This document shows positions 13,276 through 24,722 of a stretch of DNA of 62,000 nt, in pieces. The stretch lies in contig CM043965.1 of the NCBI GenBank assembly GCA_014529385.2, positions 63,864,933 to 63,926,932 of the forward strand, written 5' to 3'. Position 1 is the first letter of the stretch, and each line of letters opens with the position of its first letter. Source of the stretch: Adiantum capillus-veneris (lineage: Eukaryota > Streptophyta > Polypodiopsida > Polypodiales > Pteridaceae). The notes beneath the pieces are model-generated. The model saw only the letters and a program-made list of their open reading frames with translations. It was not told where the DNA came from and did not search any database. The position numbers and the translations under genes were made by a program.

Positions 13276-13311
13276 TAAGTAAAGGCAAACTTGTAGCAAA
13301 TTTTTGGTGGC

Positions 13312-13612
13312 CATGGGTCACAACAAGGTGAATAGGGACCTTGGGGGATTCTCTAGGCTCCTTATTTGCTTGGTTCTTACCCTCTGTGGTGCAAAGACAT
13401 GGGTATAGCATGACTTGGAATGACATTAACACATGGGTTAGAACCAAGTGAACAAGGGCCTTGGGGGATTCTCTAGACGCCCTAATCTCCTAGTTCTAAC
13501 CTCCATTACATGACCTGTAAAGACCTGAACACATGGGTTGAAACCAAGAAAATATGAACCTTGGGGGATGCTCCATGCTCCCTATTTGGTGGTTTTGACA
13601 CCCATTACCATT
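13312..13612. repeat. Second cluster of the 84-bp repeat family
   Basis: Three diverged units start at 13312, 13432 and 13532 with CATGGGT...ACCAAG, followed by CCTTGGGGGATTCTCTAG, CTATTTGCTTGGTTCT-like words and a short C-rich tail. Unit length is about 80-120 bp because of extra CATGGGT segments. It is clearly the same family as 10931-11292, about 2 kb away. Confidence 0.8.
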
Positions 13613-14523
13613 CAATATATAAGAGTAGTTTGGCTTGCTATCTATTTCAGACATGAAAAACATAGTCCTAGAGTCAGACAATGACGGGGAGGAAACATGT
13701 GAAGAAAAACTAACATGTTCTTATACAACACCCATGCTGATCACCTACACTAGAGCTATTAGGAATGTTTAATGTAGAATTTTCTATCCAGCGGATCATT
13801 GATTGCTCAATTGAGTACCTACAATGCATTTGCAACATTATGAAGTAGTCATTTTTGACAACTCCCTGAAAATTGATAGTATGCAATATGTGCACCCAAC
13901 CGATCCTGGCCCTAAGAAGCATGTAACAAGGAGACTAAATTGCTACCTAGAAAGGTGTCCCTCTAGTGCATTGCTTGTCCAAGATAGATGCCCAAGGCAT
14001 TCTAAAAAGTTTTGCTTGGTGGAACTCAACCACATGTTTGTCTTTTGTCTGTTACTCACACTTGTTGACGGATGGTGAGTCAGAGGTTTCCTAGCCATCA
14101 AATTTTGGTAGTTGCCAATGGCAATAGAGGAAGAGATATATGATGTGGAGGTACAATTTGACCCATAAGAAGAGTGGGCAAAGGTATTAAAGGAAAACAC
14201 TTGATGCCAGCTTAACACTTTCATTAGGAAAAATATGAACCCTAAAAGGGCCTTGTAAGGATCCTAATTTTAAGGGATTAAGGCTAAAAATGTGTGTGAT
14301 TTAGGAGACAAGACCATTGAATGAGGGTATTCTCATAGGCTTTTTTTATAAAGGATGTCATAGACTTTCTGTAGGCTAAAATAGCCTTGAAATTGCGTTC
14401 CTAGCTTTGCTATGGTGAGCAACATTCACTATATTTACTCATGGATATTAAGCATGATCTGAAGATATGAAAGGACTAATGCATAACTACAATCACAAAT
14501 TTTTGCAAGGCAGACATGGGATT
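13613..14523. other. No gene recognised
   Basis: Nothing with support is seen. Weak open frames (13824-14078 plus, 13943-14224 minus) have no recognisable domain. The end of this stretch (14505-14523) directly precedes an LTR that begins TGTTGAGG. Confidence 0.5.
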
Positions 14524-14875
14524 TGTTGAGGATGGAGTGGGCCAAAATCTCCTTGTTAACATAACTGTCCACTACACATAGTTCACTTCATAGGGACAAC
14601 TTCTCAAAGATACATTCAACAAAGCAAGGTCTAAAGAAGCCAAATTTTTGTTACCATATACATGTGGTAGTGATGTGTGTGAACACACTAGGACCGCTGG
14701 GGCATTTTTTCCCTCTTTAGGAGGTTTTTTCCCCCGAGCATTGTATATACGTCCATCACTCTAGGGCTATCTATCTTTCCATTGCACACTAAGTAACACA
14801 CTCTCTATTGTGTGCCTTGAGCTTACTTCGTCTTCTCCAAGCTGCATGCGTTTCTCTGCAACCATAATTCCAACA
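14524..14875 (+). repeat. 5' LTR of the 14.5 kb copia (352 bp)
   Basis: It begins TGTTGAGG and ends TTCCAACA (TGTTG/CAACA). The right boundary is fixed by the PBS that starts two bases later. The left boundary is inferred from the terminal repeat only, since no second LTR is available for comparison. It contains TTTTTTCCCTC, AGGAGGTTTTTTCCCCC and TATATACG (about 14704-14752), likely the promoter and leader part. Confidence 0.6.
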
Positions 14876-14876
14876 A

Positions 14877-14892
14877 TTGGTATCAGAGCAGG
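14877..14892 (+). other. Primer-binding site (initiator tRNA-Met)
   Basis: TTGGTATCAGAGCAGG follows the LTR end CAACA. TGGTATCAGAGC is complementary to the 3' end of plant initiator tRNA-Met and is the standard primer site of copia elements. Confidence 0.9.
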
Positions 14893-15237
14893 TTGCATCC
14901 TCCCGGGCTTAGTCGCCAGCTGCTCCAACACATGCCTACTCATTTTCTCCGATTTTAGTGAGCTTTGGCAAGCGTTCGTAGGTCAACAAATTTTTTGGGA
15001 AAGCTCATAGAGCTTAGTCTGCTTAGATGTTTGATTCGGGCTCATTTCGGCCTCCATTTCCACTATAGGCGGTATTGCACAGGCTATTTTGTCATCTTGT
15101 GCAGAATTTCTATCAGTACCGTTTTCTGCATAACAGGTGCTTTACAATCTTCTACGGTTTGTGCTATATAGCAGTCTTGTTCCCACTCTGTTTCTTTTAT
15201 TTTTGGGTAGTTTTCACATCAGGTGCAGCATTTACCA

Positions 15238-16161
15238 TGGTTGACAACAACAGAAATGTGTTCAAGATGTTTGCTCCTGAGGACAGGTTGGATGGGGACA
15301 ATTACCCTATGTGGGCTTACATGATGCAACATGTTCTTGTGTCAAAGGGCGTCGAATATTGTGCAGGGCATTGATGTAGGTCCTGGTTCTGAGGATGCAG
15401 GCGATGTTGAGGATGTTGCAGGTCTTGCTGCAAGGATTGCTGCTATTAGAGTTGTTTTGCCTATGGCAGAACAAGTTCGTTGGGATGTAAAGGATGCGTA
15501 GGCTCATGCATTGATTGTGTTTTCTATGAAGTGCACCATTGTTCCTCACATCCATTCAGCAAAATATGCAAAACAGGCTTGGGATATATTGGCTGGTCTT
15601 TATGCAAGTCGTAATGAGGCTAAAATTGATTTGCTGCATAAAGAGCTGGAGTCAAAGATTATGCATGAGGAAGATGATATGGATACTTTCCTTGATGGTG
15701 TCAAGGATATCAATGAGCAACTTATTTCTGCAGGTGAAGTCATTTCAGACAGTTCCGTTGTGCAGATTGTTCTTGATGCCTTACCAGATTCCTACCAGAC
15801 TTTTGCTAGTACTTGGAGATTGATGACCCAAGGAAATCCTGAAGTTGTCAAGTTTGATGCATTATGCACATTGCTATTTCAAGAGTCACTTTCCAGAAAA
15901 AACAAGATTAGGCAGCGTGCAGTTGAACAGGCTTTTATTGCTTCTCAAAGAAAGGGTGGTAACAGCAATGCAACCACTTCTTATAGTTCTGCTGCGAGTA
16001 GAAAAACTTTTGTTCCTAATGCTTCTGCTGGCAGCAATTCATTTGGAAATTCTGGTGATAAGGGCAAAAAGAAGATGCGTTGCCATTATTGTTAAGCTAA
16101 TGATCACTTGATCAAGCACTGTCCTAAGTTGAAGGCCAAAGAGGCTAAGAAGAAAGAGGGT
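15238..16161 (+). pseudogene. Copia gag with zinc knuckle, broken
   Basis: It starts at ATG 15238 (MVDNNRNVFKMFAPEDRLDG) with the usual gag N-terminus (LDGDNYPMWAYMMQHVL). A frameshift occurs near 15350. The frame from 15376 has a TAG at 15498-15500, then runs on with AKYAKQAWDILAGLYASRNE and SYQTFASTWRLMTQG (gag helices). The CCHC zinc knuckle reads CHYC-stop-ANDHLIKHC: a TAA at 16093-16095 sits inside the finger. Gag forms the particle shell and packages element RNA. The same frame continues into the protease. Confidence 0.88.
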
Positions 16162-17460
16162 GGTTCCACTGCAAATGCTGGTTCCACTACAAATGCAGCC
16201 ATTGTTGAGTCTTCTGTAATAGGAGACTGTAATGCTGATGTTGATGTAGAATGGGATTTTAGTGCAGAGTGCACTTGCAATCCTGCTGTCCATGATGCAT
16301 GCTTGTCAGTTGTTGCATATTCACATGTGTGGTATTTTGATAGTGGTGCTACAAAGCACATTACCTCACATCGTGAATTGTTCACCTTTCTTGATTCTGT
16401 CCCTCATGGGAATTCAGTCACTTGTGCCAACAATGCCTCTTATCCGGTTCAGGGAGTAGGAAAGATTGTGCTTACTGCTGAAAATGGCACTTTTTTCACA
16501 CTTGTTGATGCACTTTATGTACCTGGGATCAAGAAGAATCTTTTGTCTGTATCTGCACTTGCTAGACTTGGACTTGTAGTCAAATTTGTGTTCATGATCT
16601 TAGTTTTGGTGATGAAATTGTTGCATCTGGGCTTTTGTGCCGTGGGCTGTATAAGCTCACTTTGTATGACAAGTGGAGAAAATTTTGCAAATGTAGTTGC
16701 AGATTCAAGGGCTATTTCAGATGTAAAACTTTGGCATGCACGTTTTGGTCATCTGAATTTTGCCAGTTTGATACGTTTGCAGAAATCTGATATGGTTGCT
16801 TCTTTGCCGCTTCTTGAAGCACTTGTCAAACATGTTTGTGAAGGCTGTATTTTGGGTAAGATGCAGCATTCTAAGTTTCCAAAGGATGGTCCAGTTTGGG
16901 CCACGTTCAGGTTGCAGCTTGTGCATAGTAATGTTTGTGGGCCCATGTAAACTCCGTCCTTGGGAAATTACCTTTACTTCGTGACTTTCATTGATGATTA
17001 CTCCATGCGTGCATGGGTATTTCCGCTTAAAGCGAAGTCGGAAGTTTTTATGTGCTTCAAAAAATTTCTGGCTATGGCTGAAAATGTCTCGAAATGTACT
17101 ATGGACAACCTCCATTCCGATCAAGGGGGAGAGAAAAAACAGGTCACTTATGGAAATGGCACGATGAAAGTCAAGCTTTGCCGCATTCTTTTTGGCTTGA
17201 GGCCATCATGTGTGCCACTTATGCAAAAGCTTTGCAGTCTATTACTCCATATGAAGCATGACATGATAGAAAGCCTTCTATTGAGCTATTTGGCATATGC
17301 TTTGGTGCCACAAACACAACACAGAAAATTGGATGATAAGGCTATCAAGTATATTTTTGTTGGTTATAGTGCTGAAAGCAAAGGTTACAGGTTGTATCAT
17401 CTACAAACAAAACAAAGTCTGGTTTCACGGGATGTAGTGTTTGTGGAAGATTCTGTTTAG
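16162..17460 (+). pseudogene. Copia protease and integrase, broken
   Basis: The protease motif WYFDSGATKHIT is at about 16330-16365 (DSGA at 16339-16350). The integrase begins with LWHARFGHLNF and a Cys pair (VCEGC). The first catalytic Asp, normally HSDVCGPM, is Asn here (AAT at 16930-16932), and a TAA follows at 16948-16950. The second block LHSDQGG is present near 17113-17130. The following segment is scrambled: remnants of SITPYEA and HDRKPSIE are out of frame, and the catalytic Glu block (NGV.ER) is deleted. The end reads KAIKYIFVGYSAESKGYRLY to a TAG at 17458. Confidence 0.88.
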
Positions 17461-17679
17461 CCCTTGCTGTCATGTACTAGAGATAGTAATGTAAGCTCAC
17501 AAGGCATTTATGACACTTTGTTTCCTCTTTTCAGTGGTGGAAATATGAATGTAAGTTCCAATGAGGCAAATGTACAGCCTATGGGGGTTTCTGAAAATGT
17601 TACAGATCAACCTATTACTGATGCAGATGTACATGATGTACTTGATGAGGAAAGGGTTGAAAATGAGTAGGCTAGAGGT

Positions 17680-19070
17680 ATGCCAAAATGGCTGGTTCAC
17701 ACTTTGTGTGACAGTAAACTAGATGCACCTTTGTCTAGTCGTACTTGTTCAAGCTCTCGCCATGCATCTTATGCATCAGGTTGTTATGCTTTGGCTGTGT
17801 CTAGCTTACATGATGTTGGGGAGCCTTTGTCTTTTGATGAAGCACAGAATTCAAAAAAATGGATGGCTGCCATGCAATCAAAATATGATGCACTTATAGA
17901 AAATGACACATGGAATTTATGTGATTTGCCTCCTAGCAAAAATGCCATTGGTACGAAGTGGGTTTACAAGTTGAAATGCAAGCTGGATGGTGAGATCGAT
18001 CGCCATAAGGCTCGTCTTGTTGCAAAGGGTTATGCACAGCAAAAAGGCATAGATTATGAAGAGACCTTTGCTCCCACTTGTCGTATGACTACTGTGCGTT
18101 TTCTATGTGCATTGGCAGCTCATTTTGGTTGGGATGTACATCAATCAAACATTGTTACTGCTTTCTTGAATGGTGACATATTTGAGGAAGTTTATGTAAC
18201 GCAGGCTCGCGGTTTTGTCAAGAAAGGACAAGAGGACAAAGTTTCCAAATGTAACAAGGCTTTGTATGGGTTGAAGCAATCTCCTCGTGCTTGGTATGAG
18301 AAATCTGACACTCATTTGGTCAAATAAGACTTTTGTAACAGTCCAACAGAAAGCACATTGTATGTAAAGCGTGAGGGTGATGTACTTCTCATTGTGGTTC
18401 TTTATGTAGATGATTTGTTGATCACTGGACCAAATGAGAGACATATTGCTGAATTTAAGGCTTCTTTGAATGTTACTTTTAAGATGAAAGATTTGGGGTT
18501 GTTGCATCATTATTTGGGCATACAGTTTAAGCAGTGTGATGGTGGTATTGCCTTGTGTCAAAAAAGTTACATAGAGACATTGCTATGTAAGTTTGGACTT
18601 GAGGATTGCAAACCTATTGCCACTCCCATGGAAACAGGTATGAAGTTCAGCCTACATGATACTGGCGATCCTGCTGATGTTACTCTTTACCAAACTGCTG
18701 TTGGCTGTCTCATTATGTATGCAACACGAGGCCATATATTCAGTTTGCAGTCTCATAGATGAGCAGATTTATGCATAGCCCAGGGTCTAAGCATTGGCAG
18801 GTTGTCAAGAGGATTTTTCGCTACCTTAGTGGCACTTTACATCTTGGCTTGTTTTATCCCAAGGGGGGATCATTGCCACCAGACTTACATGCTTTTTTGG
18901 ACTCAGATTGGGCTGGTTGTTTTGATATGAGAGTGTCCACAAGTGGTTTTTGTTTCATGCTTGGAAGTTCATGTATATCATGGTTGAGCAAGAAGCAACC
19001 TATTGTGGCCACTTCGAGTTGTGAGGCTGAGTTCAGGGTAGTGTTCACAACTACGGTTGAGTGTGTATGA
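17680..19070 (+). pseudogene. Copia reverse transcriptase and RNase H, broken
   Basis: RT blocks: WMAAMQSKYDALIENDTW, KWVYKLKCKLDG, HKARLVAKGYAQQKGIDY, then motif A, which reads SNIVTAFLNGD. The usual [10 protein letters not shown] Asp is Asn (AAC 18148-18150). LYGLKQSPRAWYE, the YVDD box (18403-18414) and the SYIETLL segment follow. Stops at 18325-18327 and a frameshift near 18740 interrupt it. RNase H shows LDSDWAGC and STSGFCFMLGSSCISWLSKK. The frame ends at 19068-19070 inside RNase H. Confidence 0.9.
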
Positions 19071-19080
19071 TCAGACGCCT

Positions 19081-19924
19081 TTATTGTTGTTTTGTAGATC
19101 ATAATCTAACACATGGAATATTATGAGGATAATGCAAAGTTGCCACTGTTTGCAATGAAAGTCATCACAAGATTGTGTGGTGGGTATCCCCTTCCACTGA
19201 ATGTGGAAAGGCTAATTTTGATAGAGAAATAGTTTTTGTTATGCATCTTTGGAATTGGGTATGGGTGCCAAGAACTCAGAGCATCATATTTCCTATCCTA
19301 CATAGCCCAAGCCTAGAGGCATGAGTTGAAGACCCAAAGAAATTAGATCCATACAAAAAAGGCTATATTTGAGGAAACGAATATGCTTGATTCTTGGAGG
19401 GATGCTGCAATCAATAGAGAAAAGAGTTTGTCTAAGGGGATTGCACGTTGAAGAGGTACACAGTGAGGAAGAAGGATGTGTGGAAGAGGATAAAAGTAGC
19501 GGGATTACGCCCATCTTCTCCCGCTCTGGACTCGATATTTTCACCACCTTGCATGGAGCTCCCCCGCATTTGAGATTTTGTAGGCCCTTTGATTTTTTCT
19601 TTGTGGATGTGTTGTAAAGAATGTGTAATTTTTGAGCTCTTAAGAAGCTCCTTCTGCCTTGCTCTATGGATAATTTGTCTATAAGTCCATTGGTGTCATT
19701 CTAATAGGCTATTGGCTCTATCCTTGTCCCCCTTATTTTTGGTGTGCTTAAAGTAGCAGTTCTTGCCATGTAGTGGGTCTTTTCCATGCCTTGTGTGGAC
19801 CATATTGCCATATGTCTCGGCAAAATATAGACCATGGTTGAACAATATATGTTGCATTGGAATAAAACAAATTGGTGAGTAGAGTTATAAATGTTAGTTG
19901 TATATGGAAAATGTTAACTCACCA
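19081..19924. other. No gene recognised
   Basis: No supported coding sequence, terminal repeat or LTR. The open frame 19369-19617 (plus) shows no recognisable domain and lies over a longer minus-strand frame without domain either. Confidence 0.5.
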
Positions 19925-20981
19925 TATGGAGCATTTTACTTTCATCCCAAGAATGCTGCTCTATGTAGTGGAAGATTTTATCAAGTGATTTCCACATCTT
20001 TGTTTTGAGATTTTGGATTGCCCCACCACCAGCATTGTCTTTAACCACTCTGTGTAGCTATTTCCATTTTTTGAACATGTTTCTCGTCTCTTGTCTATCA
20101 GAGTCTATGAGGCTCAAAGAAACCTTTTGGCCTTGATGCCACGTATCAATTCTTTTGTAGATACCTTGTAATGATTTTGAGACATCTTAGGGTTCTCTTC
20201 AATCTTGACATTGCGTCCATGGAAGCCAGTGTGTGAGAGCACTCCTCTAATGCTTTAATGACTCTTTTTGACTAACGCTCTGGATTTAAGGTCCATGTAA
20301 AACATATGTATAAATGAACCACCTTTTTAATTATTTTGCAGAGTGCACGAAGTACACATACATAAACTCTACTCAGAGGAATATCAAGTACTGCCCTAAA
20401 ATATTTATCTTGAAGATGTTTGTTGGGAGCTCTAATCCATTGCACACTCTCAAGATATTGGGCATTAGCCATGCACTATAAGCATGAAATTTTCACATTT
20501 GCACTGAGTGTTATGCTATACATGCAGTTAAGAGCCTTTATGTCACGTGACACATGCCATTTGATTGTATAGTCACCACAACCTTCCATTGAAAGCACAC
20601 CTCTGTTGTTCATTGATGATAGAATAAACTTTAGTAAACCCACTGGAGGATTTCAAAATCTTCCTTATCAACTTGTAACTAAACATGGGAATGTAAAATC
20701 AAAAACCATAGATGCAATATTTTTTTAATTATAGATTGAACTAAGTATACCTCAAATCATCCTACTTTCAAAATGTTGTTTTTGGACTTCACGCTGAAGT
20801 ATATTGGGTCCTCTTTGGTTATTGATGGATCCAAATATTTGTTCATGAGAATAATGGTCATTCTCTCTAGCTTCCTATTCTTTTAGAACCTTGCACTCGT
20901 TGAGATTCAAAGAAAACTTGAGAACCCCATTGCACTCCTCTTGACTCACATCAAAGAAGTGAACCACATATTGTTGGTGGA
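19925..20981 (-). pseudogene. Unidentified minus-strand coding remnant
   Basis: I do not recognise the protein. Coding-like segments on the minus strand are: 20981 to about 20740 (NKYLDPSITKEDPIYF), then after an acceptor-like TTATAG an exon from about 20478 (MANAQYLESVQWIRAPNKHL) that passes one TAG at about 20272 into VIKALEECSHTLASMDAMS. A different frame then carries IYKRIDTWHQGQKVSLSLID and KTKMWKSLDKIFHYIEQHSW, ending at a GTGAGT donor-like site near 19925. Open stretches in a consistent direction, splice-like borders and normal amino-acid composition suggest a decayed gene. It may be the continuation of the remnant at 21614-22567. Confidence 0.35.
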
Positions 20982-21037
20982 TATGCCGCGAGCGGACGCT
21001 AGCATAGCGAGAAAAAAACCAACAAGAAGTGAACCAC
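20954..21037. repeat. 14-bp direct repeats around a 56-bp insert
   Basis: AAGAAGTGAACCAC occurs at 20954-20967 and 21024-21037. The 56 bases between have short inverted ends (TTGTTGGT near the left, ACCAAC at the right) and an unusually GC-rich core (GCCGCGAGCGGACGC). This could be a small insertion with a target duplication, or the scar of an LTR-related event beside 21042. Confidence 0.5.
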
Positions 21038-21041
21038 TTTT

Positions 21042-21299
21042 TGTTGTGTATGGTCCTAACCCATAACTCTACTCACCATGAACCCATAGGTATAAATAAA
21101 TCACCAAAGGGACACATGTTTTTCAAGAAAACCCACCCAGAAACTCGTAGGAACTTGCTTCATGACAACATCAAAATCGTGCAAACTTGGCATTGGATGG
21201 AAGCCCTAGCGGTTGCTAATGCATTGGTGGTGTTGCTTTCGTAATGGAGGTTCCATAGAGCATGTAGGGAAGAGAAGAAATCACACACACACACACACA

Positions 21300-21335
<36 letters not shown>

Positions 21336-21540
21336 GACATAACGTACAGTAAACTTCGGATTTGATTAGTTTGAAAAGTAGGCTTAGGCTTATAAAAATT
21401 GGCTTATATACAATTCCTCCTTAGAGGCTTGTTCCCAAAAAGAATATTGGCCGCTTAAATATTACAAAAATGTCATTCCACTTCAAAAATAATGATACAA
21501 AAAAAGTTGGGAAATCTTCTTCTGTGTTTGACTGTCAACA
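21042..21540 (-). repeat. Probable 3' LTR of a minus-strand retrotransposon
   Basis: On the minus strand a purine tract GGGGAAGGGGAGAG (RC of 21541-21554) is followed at once by TGTTGACAG, the classic polypurine-tract/LTR border. The plus-strand left end TGTTGTG at 21042 gives the matching CAACA end. A TATA-like TTGTATATAAGCC lies at 21401-21413 (minus). A CA/CT microsatellite is inside. No second LTR was found, so the left border is tentative. Confidence 0.5.
21282..21333. repeat. Compound (CA)n(CT)n microsatellite
   Basis: About 20 bp of CA followed by about 32 bp of CT, inside the probable LTR 21042-21540. Confidence 0.97.
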
Positions 21541-21613
21541 CTCTCCCCTTCCCCATTCATGTCATGACATGTCGGGTCTTGATCTTCTACTTTTGGTAAA
21601 ATCTGTCTTTGTG

Positions 21614-22567
21614 TCAATGGAACCCTTGGGGCTTTATCAGCTTCAAGTATGACTTGTACCTTATATTGCCCAAGGTGATTGTGGGGCCAAATATTTTGCC
21701 ATCATAAATAAAGAAGCTGATGGAAAAGGCTTCCTCAAAAGCTTGCATGTGGTAGCTTGGTAAGAACATTACCCTTTGATATAGCAGATGTAACACCTCC
21801 GGAGATGGCTGTTATGAAAAATCAAATGTCATTGTGGTGACAGTGTCGCTCATTGACAAGAGGGTTGAGTCTGTATCTTTGGACGGTGCGAACACTTCAA
21901 TGCAAGTCAGGAGGGTTTTGCATATTTTCCTCATCATCACACATGTCAAGTCAAGGGAGCCAATGAAAGTCTTAATGGTGTCCCTCAGGGTTTTCACCAT
22001 ATAAGAGATACTTATTCTCTCTCCTTCCTTGGGTGGTGGCAGAGATGGGTAATTGAGCTAGTTGGGATGTCTCTTCAAGATTCTGAAGTGGTTTGCCCAT
22101 GTGCGTACACGAGGGATTGGGCAAAATAGAATGTCATCCCTGACCATTTTTGGAGGTTCCACCAAGTACTTTAGAAACCCACGGTTCTTGAGGAGCCACG
22201 CTTTTCTCCACCTTGGTTGGGAGTCCACTATTTTCTTTGCAGTCTCTGTATTTTTGACATCTCCATCATATACAGGCTCCATTTCTTGTGTTTCAAATCT
22301 CTTCCTGATCACCATCACTTCATACTTTAGGAGAGGATATGGGAGTGTAGGTTGCATCCATTCCTCCTTTAGCACATTTATGGCAAGCCCTTGGACTCCT
22401 ACAGAGTGTAACATTCTTGTCTCCCATTCCAGAGCTTCCTTGTGGTCCTCCGTTGTGGATTTTTCTATCAAAATTTGGAGGCGTTGGAGAGAGGGAAAGG
22501 GGAACACACCCAACACACAACACAATGCCTCACTATAGCCCAAGGTATACACAGCACCCCAATCCAC
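21614..22567 (-). pseudogene. Unidentified minus-strand frame with two in-frame stops
   Basis: One reading frame runs from 22567 to 21614 (about 318 codons) and is broken only by stops near 22056 and 21810; the next stop at 21611-21613 ends it. The first 169 codons are fully open (MDWGAVYTLGYSEALCCVLG; later WRKAWLLKNRGFLKYLVEPP). The next segments read MVKTLRDTIKTFIGSLDLTC and MFLPSYHMQAFEEAFSISFF. I recognise no domain. It lies immediately upstream (minus strand) of a polypurine tract and probable LTR, so it may be the 3' part of a retrotransposon polyprotein or sequence captured by one. Confidence 0.45.
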
Positions 22568-23197
22568 TAGAGTTCACCTTCAAAACTTGACACTACCTGC
22601 AAGCAAACCACCACTTGTACACAACCATACGCACACATGCCTTGCAATGCACCACTCCGTTCTGCTCAATTCATAGCCTTCCACACTCACACAACCTCTC
22701 TCTATCTCTCTTTGCATGACAAACTTCGGGGGGGGCACACACGTTGACACACACCTGGAAACTCATGCACACAAGCACAGAAGAGAAGGGGAAAGGGATA
22801 ATGACGCTTAGAGACAGTAGCGAGTAGTCTTCTCGCATATACAACACCATATACAATCAACCCACTGCTGGCATGAATCTCGGTAAAAAATTCAACAAGC
22901 CAAAAAATCCTAATGACAAAAGGCTCCAAGAGCTAGAAGCAACCTTGGCCAAAAGACCCCCAAAATTGAACGTGTACCTCCTTTTATAGGGGTGTGTCTA
23001 GGAGACCTAAAAAAGAAAAAATGGGCAAGTTCTCATCTCGTGCAATCCACTTGCATCTTCATTTGGAATTTCCTTCCATTGCTAGCACTTGGCACACTTC
23101 ACCTTTGGTAACTCCTGCATGGTGCACACATCTGTCCCTTGTCCGCCCTTGCACTTGCCCTTTTGGGCCTTTGAACACCTCTCGGATTGGCTCTCTT

Positions 23198-23247
<50 letters not shown>

Positions 23248-24722
23248 GACCTCTCTATTACATGCTCCATTGCTTGCTTGCCACGGGATAGCCTCCTTTT
23301 TATTGGCCCTTGAGACTTTGAACTCTCTCTCTCACTCCCTCTTGCTCTCCACTGGATCATTTCACTGCAGGACCCCTCCCCTAAGCAATAGCGACATCGT
23401 TATTGGGTGGGGATCCTTGCCCTCAAAAAAACTTGGCCCTAGTGGGCGCGGGAATGGCCGCTCAAGTGGTTGGCCATGTCATCACCTCCTCTTCAAAATT
23501 CCGTCGGGCCGCCACCCCCTTAGGGCCGCGTGCCGCCAACACAGTGCCCCCTTCTGAGCACGCCATAGCCAAGGCAAGGAAGCTCTCATGCTACCACATG
23601 CTCTACAAAGGGCTTACACCCCAGGTCATATACTGCAATCTCTTGATGCAGCCATGTGCATACGGGATTAACCCTCATGCCACATGGCAGCTACTGGCTC
23701 ACCCACCTCCAAAGCCTTCATAAAAATCAATTTTATGAGAAAAAAACCCCCCTTTTGGGGTGCCCTTCAATTTCAAAGTTCTACCATGCGGGGTCTTGAG
23801 TTCCTGCTCCCAATCTGCAAAGCCTAGCTGCAAACACACTATGTCAACTTGAAAACCCTCGGTCCTTTCTGCATTTTGAGAGTCCCAAAGACTCTGAACC
23901 GAGGTTGCAAAAACTGAGGAAACCATCTGTGGCCAACTCCGGACAAATGCACCCAATCTTCAGACTTCTATATCTTTTTGCTCCGAGTTTTGTTTGATGT
24001 GAAGTCAACTCTTGCTAGCTCCATACATTGCACAATACCTTCTCAAGTCTTATCGCGGTCCAAAAAATGCAAGATGGTACGATTCCCCATGTGATCAGGT
24101 GAGCACGGCCTAGCCCCTGACAAAAAATCAACTGGCCATAAACTGCAATCCGTGGCTCCTATCTGCAATATGAAAAGACAGATAGGCTCCATAAATTGAG
24201 CACTACGCGCCTGTACCCTGACATCCACTTGGGCCACCTGTCCCCAACTGCCCTGTCCGACAAGAATCTGCTACACACTGAACCTTCAACCTTTGATATC
24301 TTGGGCTCCGTAGATTTGTTTGAATAGACGTGTCAACTTGCTCTTTCAACACTTCAAGATCTACATTATTGGACCCAAAAGCTGCATTGTGCATCTCCTT
24401 CACCTGATCCCCACATTAGCCCCTTCTAGAGCCTTTCTTGGCCTATAAACCACATCAGTCATACATTTCCGCTGCTACCTGTCAGCCCATGATCTTCCTA
24501 GCTGCTCCAGCCTTTTGCCATGATTCTGCTAGCTTGCACATATCTGCCCATGCCATCATCTATGGTCAACACACTTTGGCTGTACCAGCATGTCTTCTCC
24601 TCTACAGTCTCACTGATTGCTTTGATTCTTCTTGTGTCTCTATCTGTTCTTCTTGGTGCTGGAGATATTCTGCATCCTCAGGAACTTCCATGGGCTCATC
24701 TTTGGCATTAGTCCCTAGATCA
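22568..24722. other. No gene recognised; CT microsatellite inside
   Basis: C-rich, stop-rich sequence with a CT run at about 23201-23243. TTTTATAGGGG at about 22982-22992 resembles an LTR TATA box on the plus strand, but no LTR ends were found. The long plus-strand frames (22994-23557, 23403-23723) lack any domain and partly cover the repeat. Confidence 0.45.

Larger units (their letters stand above)
14524..19080 (+). mobile_element. Ty1/copia retrotransposon, 5' LTR present, 3' end lost
   Basis: A plus-strand copia element: 5' LTR (14524-14875), PBS, gag with zinc knuckle, protease, integrase, reverse transcriptase and RNase H, in the canonical copia order. Reading stops inside RNase H at about 19070, and I find no 3' LTR or polypurine tract after it. 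Several stops and frameshifts, an internal integrase deletion and two Asp-to-Asn changes at catalytic positions show it is long dead. The sequence 19080-19300 shows no continuation I can recognise. Confidence 0.9.

Noticed and set aside
22994-23723. Plus-strand frames of 106-187 codons
   Set aside because: Partly microsatellite, rich in Pro/Ser/His, with no domain and no splice or promoter support.
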